Assembly: GCF_007874125.1 (NCBI RefSeq)
Contig: NZ_CP040128.1
Location: 3,720,001-3,784,000, forward strand
Source: Noviherbaspirillum sp. UKPF54
Lineage (GTDB): Bacteria > Pseudomonadota > Gammaproteobacteria > Burkholderiales > Burkholderiaceae_D
Reading direction: 5' to 3'
Length of the DNA stretch: 64,000 nucleotides
In this document: positions 47,036 to 54,255 of the stretch, piece by piece
Layout: each line of letters begins with the position of its first letter
Position numbering within the stretch: the first letter of the stretch is position 1
The notes under the pieces: generated by a model
What the model was told of the DNA's origin: nothing
Seen by the model: only the letters and a program-made list of their open reading frames with translations
Databases searched by the model: none
Program-made: the position numbers and the translations under genes

Positions 47036-47686
47036 TCAGTTGAGCGAGGGCGACTGGAAGCGGTGGTAACGTTCCAGCACCATCGGCACGTAGCGCTGCG
47101 TTTCCTGGTAGGGCGGGATGCGCCGGCCGTGCCGGATCACCGCATTCTCGCCGGCGTTATAGGCGGCCACCGCGAGCTGGACATTTCCGCCGAACATAGA
47201 CAGCAGGTCGCGCAGGTAGCGCGCGCCGACTTCGATATTCTGTTCCGGCGCGTACAGGTCGTACTGCCCGTAGCGCGCTGCGGTGGCGGGCATCACCTGC
47301 ATCAGGCCGATCGCGCCCTTGGGGGAACGGGCGCGCGCATTGAAGCCGGATTCGACTTCGATGACGGCCTTGAGCAGGGCCGCGTGCACGCCGTGCGCCT
47401 GCGCCACGCGCCGCACCAGCGGGTCGAACGCGCTGCGGCGCGCCGACAGCTGGGCCGTGGTCACCGGAGCGCCGCCGGCGCGCGGCCACAACCGGTTGCC
47501 GTCGAATACCGCGAATACCTGCGAAGTCCGGTTGAGCGGCCGGTCGGAAAAGGTTGGCCGTCCGGACGCATCGTAAGAACGGTAGATCCTGGCCTCCTCG
47601 GCCCAGGCCAATCCAGTTGCGCATAACGCCATCCCCAGCGCAAAGCGCCACGCCCACCCACCACTTTCCACCCGCGTGGAATCCAT
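47036..47686 (-). CDS. Lytic transglycosylase (SLT type)
   Basis: 216 residues from the ATG at 47686, with AGGGAGGATGCA upstream; a longer frame is less likely. N-terminal signal segment (about residues 12-28). A DUF4124-like region (RIYRSYDASGRPTFSDRPLN) is followed by the SLT domain: LLKAVIEVESGFNARARSPKG with the catalytic Glu in IEVES, GLMQVMPATAARYG, and AVAAYNAGENAV. It cleaves peptidoglycan glycan chains in the periplasm. Confidence 0.88.
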   Translation of the reverse strand: MDSTRVESGGWAWRFALGMALCATGLAWAEEARIYRSYDASGRPTFSDRPLNRTSQVFAVFDGNRLWPRAGGAPVTTAQLSARRSAFDPLVRRVAQAHGVHAALLKAVIEVESGFNARARSPKGAIGLMQVMPATAARYGQYDLYAPEQNIEVGARYLRDLLSMFGGNVQLAVAAYNAGENAVIRHGRRIPPYQETQRYVPMVLERYHRFQSPSLN

Positions 47687-47882
47687 TGCATCCTCCCTGT
47701 ACAAGCGTACGATAAGCCCGCGACAAGGTTTCCTGCAAGCAATGATGTTATGGCGATGTTGTGGCGCCGGCACATTCCGGGAACAAGCTATCGCATCCAT
47801 CGGAACTGCCAATCCCGTGCCGGGATAGAAAGCGGTCCGGGCTTGTCAATATGACTCTCTCCTTGCCTGCGAAAGGAATGTC

Positions 47883-49469
47883 ATGAGCGACAAGCGCCCG
47901 ACCCTCACCACCCGCCAAGGCCATCCTGTCAGCGACAACCAGTCGCTGCGCTCGGTGGGCGAACGCGGCCCGGCCACGCTGGAAAATTACCAGTTCATCG
48001 AAAAGATCACGCACTTCGACCGCGAGCGCGTGCCGGAGCGCGTGGTGCATGCGCGCGGCACCGGCGCGCACGGTTATTTCGAAGCCTACGGCAAGATCGG
48101 CAACGAGCCGGCTTCCAGGTACACGCGGGCGAAGGTGCTCAACCAGACCGGCGTGCGCACGCCGGCGTTCGTGCGCTTCTCGACCGTCATCGGCGGCAAG
48201 GACTCGCCGGAAACGGCGCGCGATCCGCGCGGCTTCGCGGTGAAGCTGAAAACCGTCGACGGCAACTGGGACCTGGTCGGCAACAACCTGAAACTCTTTT
48301 TCATCCGCGACGCGATCAAGTTTCCCGACATGATCCATGCCTTCAAGCCCGACCCGGTGACCAACCGCCAGGAGCCGTGGCGCTTCTACGATTTCGTGTC
48401 GCAGTCGCCGGAGACGCTGCATATGCTGACGTGGGTGAAAAGCCCGTGGGGCATCCCGGCCAACTACCGCGAAATGGAAGGCGCGGGCGTCAACACCTAC
48501 AAGCTGGTCAACGACCAGGGGGTGGCACACCTGGTCAAATTCCACTGGCGTCCGAAACAGGGCGTGCGCAATCTGACGGCGGTACAGGCGGCCGACATCC
48601 AGGCGCATGATGTGGGCCATGCGACGAAAGACTTGTACGAAGCGATCGCGCGCGGCGATTTTCCGGAGTGGGAATTCTGCGTGCAGCTGATGACCGACGG
48701 CGGCCACCCGGAACTCGACTTCGACCCGCTGGACGATACCAAGCTCTGGCCGGAGGACAAGTTCCCGCTGCTGCCGGCAGGCCGCATGGTGCTCGACCGT
48801 AATCCCGACAATGTCTTCGCCGAGACGGAGCAATCGGCCTTCGGCACAGGCGTCCTGGTCGATGGCGTGGATTTTTCGGACGACAAGATGCTGCAGGGGC
48901 GCACGCTGTCGTACTCGGACACGCAGCGCTACCGGGTCGGGCCGAACTACCTGCAATTGCCGGTCAACGCGCCGCAGGAAAAGGCGCACGCACGCACCAA
49001 CCAGCGCGACGGCCAGATGGCCTATTACGTCGACACGGATGCCGGCAACAAGCACATCAACTACGAGCCGAGCACCGTCGGCGGCCTGCAGGAAGCGCCC
49101 CGGCCGGACAAGGAATATCACCAGTGGGTGGAAGGCCACCTCGGGCGCTACCAGACCTCGCGCACGACCGACGACTACCGGCAAGCCGGCGAGCGCTACC
49201 GCACGTTCAGTGATGGGGAGCGCGAGGAACTGATCGCCAACATCGGCGGCGACCTGCGGCAATGTCCGGAATCGATCCAGCTGCGCATGGTGTGGCACCT
49301 GTGGCATTGCGACGAGGACTACGGCCGGCGCGTAGCGCAAGCCGCCGGCGTCGATCTTGAGAAAGCCAAGGCGCTGCCGCCGCTACCGGGGAAGCCGGCG
49401 CCCCACGAACGGCGCGCGGCGGCGACCTACACCAGCGGCAAGGCCGAGGAAGCCGCGCCGGCCAAGTAG
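47883..49469 (+). CDS. katA: Catalase (clade 3 type, haem-containing)
   Basis: 528 residues. Active-site His 56 in [16 protein letters not shown], the Asn motif in [18 protein letters not shown], and the haem-ligand Tyr 344 in [13 protein letters not shown]. The C-terminal tail is extended and Ala/Lys-rich. There is no signal peptide. It decomposes hydrogen peroxide in the cytoplasm. AGGAATGTCATG gives a good start. No OxyR gene lies next to it. The gene symbol is a class name. Confidence 0.92.
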   Translation: MSDKRPTLTTRQGHPVSDNQSLRSVGERGPATLENYQFIEKITHFDRERVPERVVHARGTGAHGYFEAYGKIGNEPASRYTRAKVLNQTGVRTPAFVRFSTVIGGKDSPETARDPRGFAVKLKTVDGNWDLVGNNLKLFFIRDAIKFPDMIHAFKPDPVTNRQEPWRFYDFVSQSPETLHMLTWVKSPWGIPANYREMEGAGVNTYKLVNDQGVAHLVKFHWRPKQGVRNLTAVQAADIQAHDVGHATKDLYEAIARGDFPEWEFCVQLMTDGGHPELDFDPLDDTKLWPEDKFPLLPAGRMVLDRNPDNVFAETEQSAFGTGVLVDGVDFSDDKMLQGRTLSYSDTQRYRVGPNYLQLPVNAPQEKAHARTNQRDGQMAYYVDTDAGNKHINYEPSTVGGLQEAPRPDKEYHQWVEGHLGRYQTSRTTDDYRQAGERYRTFSDGEREELIANIGGDLRQCPESIQLRMVWHLWHCDEDYGRRVAQAAGVDLEKAKALPPLPGKPAPHERRAAATYTSGKAEEAAPAK

Positions 49470-49497
49470 CAACTACCGGCCGTCCTGCGGGAAGAAA

Positions 49498-49527
49498 GCC
49501 AGGGCGGCCGGGCGCCTTCCCTGGCTC
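49498..49527. terminator. Hairpin between convergent genes
   Basis: AGCCAGGG (49498-49505) and CCCTGGCT (49520-49527) pair perfectly. The T-tract is weak. It lies between the converging catalase and nitrobindin-like genes and can serve both. Confidence 0.5.
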
Positions 49528-50155
49528 AGCGAGCGAGCGGATTGGGCGTCGGTTCCGCCAGCTTGAGCAGCGTATTGCGGTCCGTATGGTGGAACGGTTC
49601 GTCCTTGCCGCGGATTATCATCACCGTGTCTTCGTCGTACGACCAGCTGCCGTCGGTGTTGATCGTCACCTTGATGCGGTATTCCACCGTGTTGAATGCG
49701 TAATCGAGGAAGGGATTGGAGCGAATGCCCCAGTTATCCGACTCCTTGCGGGCGACCAGCTCGAAGCTGGTGGCATCCGCGCTCGCGCTGCCGCTGGCCA
49801 TGGCGATCTGCCCGCGCGGGATCGCCAGCGTCTGGATGACAGTGCCGCTGGCCGGCTCCCACAGCCAGTAGCCGACCTGGTCGTGGTATGTCTTGACCTG
49901 GTCGGGCTTGGTCACATGGGTGTGATAGCGCAGGCCGTAAAACAATTGCGGGCCATTGGTGACCGGGTCGATCGGCTGCAGCTCGATGCGCTCGACGAAA
50001 GCTTGCTTGCGCGCGCCGTCGGCCTTGGGCTTGACATCCAGCCCGCGCGTGCCCTGCCACACGCCGGCCATGCCGCGCAGGGGGCCAAGATTGGCGAGGG
50101 TGTCGACGTCGATGCCGGACGGTTCGGTAAAGATATCTTCTGGAAAATCGTTCAT
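49526..50155 (-). CDS. Nitrobindin-like haem-binding beta-barrel protein (DUF1794)
   Basis: 209 residues. LRGMAGVWQGTRGLDVK (about residue 27) resembles the start of the THAP4/nitrobindin barrel. Other parts fit the same fold: LFYGLRYHTHVT, GYWLWEPASGTVIQTLAIPRG and SYDEDTVMIIRGKDEPFHHT. Convergent with catalase. In this family haem-binding is common, and the proximal His is near the C-terminus. Role in peroxide or nitrogen-oxide handling is inferred. Confidence 0.78.
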   Translation of the reverse strand: MNDFPEDIFTEPSGIDVDTLANLGPLRGMAGVWQGTRGLDVKPKADGARKQAFVERIELQPIDPVTNGPQLFYGLRYHTHVTKPDQVKTYHDQVGYWLWEPASGTVIQTLAIPRGQIAMASGSASADATSFELVARKESDNWGIRSNPFLDYAFNTVEYRIKVTINTDGSWSYDEDTVMIIRGKDEPFHHTDRNTLLKLAEPTPNPLAR

Positions 50156-50332
50156 GGTGTCGTTGAGAAGTCAGACGATGAATCCGAGGTAAGGCGATTG
50201 TAGAGGCAAAATATTGCCTACGCTTAAGCACCAAGCCGGCATCCGGCGAAATATGATAGGCTGTCCCGCTTAGTTTCCTATAGGCATTTTTCCCGGCCCT
50301 GCCCGGCTGCGGCTTAACGCATTGTCATCGCC

Positions 50333-50908
50333 ATGAATTCCGGTCCCGACGCGGCGCGTCCCGTCCCGCGCTCTCCCACCCATCTGTTTGTCGCCTTCAC
50401 GCTGCTCGCGCTGCAGGGTTTCGGCGGCGTGCTGGCGATCGTGCAGCGCGAGCTGGTCGAGCGCAGGCGCTGGCTGACGCAGGAAGAGTTCCTGGAAGAC
50501 TGGGCCGTCGCGCAGATCATGCCGGGGCCAAACGTGGTGAATATTTCATTGATGATCGGCGCACGCCATTTCGGCCTGCGCGGCGCCCTGGCCGCGCTGG
50601 CCGGCATGCTGCTGGTGCCGCTGGCGGTCTTGCTGCTGGTGGCGCTGTTTTACGCCCGCTACGCCGACTACCCGGCCATGGCAGGCGCGCTGCGCGGCAT
50701 GGGCTCGGTGGCGGCCGGCCTGATCGCGGCGACCGGCTTGAAGCTGTTCGGCGCATTGAAGAAGAACGTGCTCGGCCTGGGCACCTGCGTCGTCTTGTTC
50801 AGCCTGGCTTTGGTGGCCATAGCGCTGCTGCGCGTGCCGCTCGTGTACGTGCTGCTGGTGCTGGGCGGCGCCGCCTGCGTGCTGGCCTACCGGAAGCTGG
50901 CGCCATGA
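50333..50908 (+). CDS. chrA: Chromate transporter ChrA, N-terminal-half type
   Basis: 191 residues. The ChrA sequence FTLLALQGFGGVLAIVQREL, then LTQEEFLEDWAVAQIMPGPN (the PGPN signature), and several membrane segments. It overlaps the next ChrA gene by ATGA. The pair forms the split, short-chain type of ChrA transporters, which work as a heterodimer. It removes chromate from the cytoplasm. Confidence 0.88.
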   Translation: MNSGPDAARPVPRSPTHLFVAFTLLALQGFGGVLAIVQRELVERRRWLTQEEFLEDWAVAQIMPGPNVVNISLMIGARHFGLRGALAALAGMLLVPLAVLLLVALFYARYADYPAMAGALRGMGSVAAGLIAATGLKLFGALKKNVLGLGTCVVLFSLALVAIALLRVPLVYVLLVLGGAACVLAYRKLAP

Positions 50909-51489
50909 ACGAGGCGCTGCACCTGTCCCTGGGCTGGAGCGACTGGCTCCATCTGTTCCTGCATTACCTGTCGCTGTCGCTGCTGGCGGTGGGCGGCGCG
51001 ATCACGACGGTGCCGGAAATGCACCGCTATCTGGTGAATGAACAGCATTGGCTCACCGATGCGCAGTTCAATGCGTCGGTATCGATCGCCCAGGCCGCGC
51101 CCGGGCCGAACGTGCTGTTCGTCGCGCTCATGGGATGGAATGTGGGCATGAATGCCGGCGGCATCTGGCCGGCGCTGCTCGGCGTATGCGCGACCATGGC
51201 CGGCATCCTGATCCCCAGCACCACTCTGACCTATCTTGCAGCGCGCTGGGGCCAGCGCAACCGCGAACTGCGCGCGGTGCGCGCTTTCAAGCAGGGCATG
51301 GCGCCGATCGTGGTCGCGCTGCTGGTCGCCACCGGCTGGATCCTTGCCAGCGCCAACGGCAATCCGCTCGAAAACTGGCGCCAGTGGATGCTGACGATTG
51401 CCGTCACCCTGCTCATCTGGCGCACCCGGCTGCACCTGCTGTGGCAGCTGGGCGCGGGGGCACTGCTGGGCGCGTTCGGCTTCGTCTGA
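50905..51489 (+). CDS. chrA: Chromate transporter ChrA, C-terminal-half type
   Basis: 194 residues. It opens LHLFLHYLSLSLLAVGGAIT, then LTDAQFNASVSIAQAAPGPN, a second copy of the AxAPGPN motif, and about six membrane segments. Starts inside the previous stop. The two half-genes together equal one full-length ChrA. No chrB regulator lies next to them. Confidence 0.88.
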   Translation: MNEALHLSLGWSDWLHLFLHYLSLSLLAVGGAITTVPEMHRYLVNEQHWLTDAQFNASVSIAQAAPGPNVLFVALMGWNVGMNAGGIWPALLGVCATMAGILIPSTTLTYLAARWGQRNRELRAVRAFKQGMAPIVVALLVATGWILASANGNPLENWRQWMLTIAVTLLIWRTRLHLLWQLGAGALLGAFGFV

Positions 51490-51531
51490 GCGGCCATGCC
51501 GGCCGCGCCGAACTCCATCCCTGAACCTGTC

Positions 51532-51726
51532 CTAGTCGCTCGCGCCGTGTTCCTGGTACGAGGCCGTCGGCTGGACGCGCCACTTGCCGCGCACCCACTG
51601 GGGCGGCGGCTGGATGCGTCCCTTGCGGATCCAGCAGCGCAGCGCATACATGCTGGGCGCGTATTCTCCATAAACCAACGTCGCCCAATGCGTGAGCGGG
51701 ATGCCGGATTCGGCTTCTGAAGCCAT
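51532..51726 (-). CDS. Excisionase-like small HTH protein
   Basis: 64 residues; AGAGGAAACACCG upstream. THWATLVYGEYAPSMYALRC, then WIRKGRIQPPPQWVRGKW and VQPTASY are a typical Exc/excisionase pattern (a winged helix that reads DNA). No integrase or phage gene lies next to it. The pattern of neighbouring core genes suggests it is an orphan or a repurposed regulator. Confidence 0.7.
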   Translation of the reverse strand: MASEAESGIPLTHWATLVYGEYAPSMYALRCWIRKGRIQPPPQWVRGKWRVQPTASYQEHGASD

Positions 51727-51807
51727 CGGTGTTTCCTCTTGTTTTTCGTTCTGGAGCGCACGGAAGGCGCACCGCGCGGCGCGTCTTCCGTGGCATGGCG
51801 GACAGGC

Positions 51808-52116
51808 TTACTTCGCCTGGCCGATCATGTAGTCGGCGGCGGCGATCACGTCCGCATCCGACAGGCTGGCGTTACCGCCCTTGGCCGGCATCACGCCCTT
51901 GCCCTTGAGGGCGGAAGCGTGCAGCGCGTCGGCGCCGGTCTTGATGCGCGGTGCCCATGCTGCCTTGTCGCCAATCTTCGGCGCGCCGGCCGCGCCGGTG
52001 GCGTGGCATGCGGCGCAGGTGGATTCATAGACGGCCTTGCCATCGGCGGCCATTGCTTGGGTGCCAGCAACCAACAAACCTGCAGCGATAGCGATACCGA
52101 CAAAACTGGATTTCAT
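51808..52116 (-). CDS. Cytochrome c5-like protein
   Basis: 102 residues. Start at 52116 was chosen because GGAGAG has better spacing to it than to the Met just before. Signal peptide (GIAIAAGLLVAGTQAMA), then haem-binding CAACH and a Met ligand in GKGVMPAKGG. Small periplasmic electron carrier. An FNR/Anr-type box lies about 120 bp upstream. Confidence 0.88.
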   Translation of the reverse strand: MKSSFVGIAIAAGLLVAGTQAMAADGKAVYESTCAACHATGAAGAPKIGDKAAWAPRIKTGADALHASALKGKGVMPAKGGNASLSDADVIAAADYMIGQAK

Positions 52117-52236
52117 CATTACTCTCCGGGGATTCAAAAGTCATCGAAACGCATGCCGCTCCCGGCATGCCATTGCCATAGAGCAATTGTCATGCCACGC
52201 AGACATGCGCCCGGAAAGGAGTTTTGAAGAGAAAAG

Positions 52237-52256
52237 CGCTTGATTCAAATCAAGCG
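52237..52256. promoter_or_regulatory. FNR/Anr-type box
   Basis: TTGATTCAAATCAA (52240-52253) is a perfect match to the FNR consensus TTGAT-N4-ATCAA; flanking CGC/GCG extend the palindrome to 20 bp. It lies upstream of the cytochrome c gene on the bottom strand, where activation or repression by an oxygen sensor would make sense. Confidence 0.75.
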
Positions 52257-52324
52257 GTTCTTGAATCTGCAAAAGAATGGCGGGAGTTTTCCCGAAGAGC
52301 AATCAATCAGGCCGCCACGCCCGC

Positions 52325-52564
52325 TTATTCTTCCAGCCCGCCACCGAATTCGGCGGCCGCCTTGGCGGCCCACAGCGCTTCGTTGTACGAGCCGAAAGGC
52401 GCGTCGTAACTGTCGACGGCGCCATCGTCGCCGACAAAATTGGTCCACCAGCCGTCGCCTTCCTGTACCAGGGCAATATCACCCGGCCGGCATTGGCCGG
52501 CGATCGTTTCGCCGGCGGCGAGCGTGACGATGTTGACGTTGCGGTGCGTGATCGTGGTTGCCAT
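52325..52564 (-). CDS. Small protein of unknown function
   Basis: 79 residues, acidic. It contains GDIALVQEGDGWWTNFVGDD and a C-terminal Gly/Glu end. No known domain. AGCTCCTTTG... on the top strand gives an AGGAGCT ribosome site upstream of its start. It lies between the cytochrome and TetR genes. Confidence 0.65.
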   Translation of the reverse strand: MATTITHRNVNIVTLAAGETIAGQCRPGDIALVQEGDGWWTNFVGDDGAVDSYDAPFGSYNEALWAAKAAAEFGGGLEE

Positions 52565-52627
52565 GCAAGCTCCTTTGCGGCGCGAAGATCGGGCCGATAG
52601 TGTAATCCCGCGGCCGGCACACTGGCG

Positions 52628-53248
52628 TCAGGCCGATTTCCTTTGGCTGGCGGCGCCGACCGCGCGCACGGCATACGGCTCGAACAGGCTCATGACTTGC
52701 GCGAAGCCCCAGCCGATGTGCTCGCGCGTGACCTGCTCGACGTTGTGGCGCGAATGCAGGTAGTCCAGCCAGTAGCTCGACACGATCCAGGCGTTGACCA
52801 CCAGCCGCTCGATCTCGCCGCTCGTGGCCTTGAGCAGGCCGGCATCGGCCATCTGCTGCAGCGCGCGCCGCACGTCGGCCTGCCCGCGCTCGGCCAGCGC
52901 CATGCCCTTGCCGTGCAGCGCGGGCGCCATGCGCTTGATGGCGGCCGTGTCGCGGTAAAAGAAGCGCCATTCCCACATCAGGTTGAACCACTTCTCCAGG
53001 TAGCCGGGTCCGACGTCGTGCGCGGCCGGCGGCGCGTTGGCCACGTCGTCGAGCGCCGCCTCGAATTGCTCGAACAGCGCCACCAGGATGTCTTCCTTCT
53101 TCTTGAAGTAGTAATACAGGTTGCCTTCGTTGATGCCGACGGTGCGCGCGATTTCGGCGGTGGTGACCGCCGCCGGGTTGGATTCATTGAACAAGCGCAA
53201 ACATGTTGCAAGAATCCGGCCGCGCGTATTGAGGGCCTCTGAGGTCAT
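52628..53248 (-). CDS. TetR-family regulator
   Basis: 206 residues. The N-terminal DNA-binding domain has AEIARTVGINEGNLYYYFKK. The C-terminal ligand domain is unassigned. Divergent from the SDR gene at 53392, with a perfect TAAGGT/ACCTTA palindrome between them. Likely represses its own gene and the SDR/monooxygenase operon. Confidence 0.9.
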   Translation of the reverse strand: MTSEALNTRGRILATCLRLFNESNPAAVTTAEIARTVGINEGNLYYYFKKKEDILVALFEQFEAALDDVANAPPAAHDVGPGYLEKWFNLMWEWRFFYRDTAAIKRMAPALHGKGMALAERGQADVRRALQQMADAGLLKATSGEIERLVVNAWIVSSYWLDYLHSRHNVEQVTREHIGWGFAQVMSLFEPYAVRAVGAASQRKSA

Positions 53249-53266
53249 GATTATCCTTTTGATGAT

Positions 53267-53282
53267 TCTAAGGTATTCACCT
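53267..53282. promoter_or_regulatory. Putative TetR operator
   Basis: TAAGGT (53267-53272), ATTC, ACCTTA (53277-53282) is a perfect inverted repeat 18 bp upstream of the TetR-type start and about 110 bp before the SDR start. Site for the divergent TetR-type protein by position. Confidence 0.6.
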
Positions 53283-53391
53283 TACACTGAATCTACACTG
53301 CAGGATCTGGCGCAGCGCAAGCCATTGTGGCACGCCCGGGCCGGAAGATCGCGCAAAAAATGTGTCCATCTGAAACGGACGGAGGAAGCGC

Positions 53392-54255
53392 ATGGCATTC
53401 GAACTGAACAACAGCGTTGCCGTCGTCACCGGCGCGGCGCACGGCATCGGCGCCGCCCTGGCGCACGAACTGGCGCGCCGCGGCTGCCACCTGGCGCTGA
53501 CGGACCGCGATACGCAGCAGCTGGCGCGCACCGCGCAGTCGGTGCGCGCGCTCGGCGTGCGCGTAAGCGAGCACTCGCTCGACATTGCCGACGCGGCTGC
53601 CGTCGCCGCCCTGCCCGCTGCCGTCCTCGCCCAGCACGGGCGCGCCAACCTGCTGATCAATAACGCCGGCGTGGCGCTGATGGGCAACATCGAACAGCTC
53701 GCGCTGGAAGAAATCGAATGGCTCATGGACATCAATTTCTGGGGCGTGGTGCGCACCACCAAGGCTTTCCTGCCGCTCCTGCGGCGCGAGGCGCAGGCCC
53801 ACCTGGTGAACCTGTCGAGCGTGTTCGGACTGGTGGCGCCGGCCGGACAAGGCCCCTACTGCGCCAGCAAGTTCGCGGTGCGCGGCTTTACCGACGCGCT
53901 GCGCCACGAGCTGGCGGGCAGCGCGCTTTCCGTGTCGGTGGTGCACCCGGGCGGCATCCGGACCCGCATCGCGCACCGGGCGCGGCGCACCGCGCAGTTC
54001 AGCGACAGCGAGGCGCAACAGCTGGCGGACAAGTTCTTCCGGGAGGTGCGCACCACGCCCGAACAGGCGGCGCTGTGCATCGTGCGCGGCATCGAGGCCC
54101 GCGCGCCGCGCATCCTGGTCGGGCCGGATGCGCGCGTGCTCGACTGGCTGTCGCGCCTGGCGCCGCTGGGTTACTGGGCGCTGATCCGGCGCCTGTTCGA
54201 GACGCATGGCGTAGCCAACGCCCCCCTCCCTCTCGATGAAAAGAGGCCGTCATGA
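53392..54255 (+). CDS. Short-chain dehydrogenase/reductase
   Basis: 287 residues. TGAAHGIG nucleotide-binding loop, NNAG, Ser in NLSSVFGLV and Tyr-x-x-x-Lys in PYCASKFAVRG, all canonical. A GGAGGAAGCG ribosome site precedes the ATG. Overlaps the next gene by ATGA. The partner monooxygenase suggests it makes ketones from alcohols before oxygenation, which is inference. Confidence 0.88.
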   Translation: MAFELNNSVAVVTGAAHGIGAALAHELARRGCHLALTDRDTQQLARTAQSVRALGVRVSEHSLDIADAAAVAALPAAVLAQHGRANLLINNAGVALMGNIEQLALEEIEWLMDINFWGVVRTTKAFLPLLRREAQAHLVNLSSVFGLVAPAGQGPYCASKFAVRGFTDALRHELAGSALSVSVVHPGGIRTRIAHRARRTAQFSDSEAQQLADKFFREVRTTPEQAALCIVRGIEARAPRILVGPDARVLDWLSRLAPLGYWALIRRLFETHGVANAPLPLDEKRPS

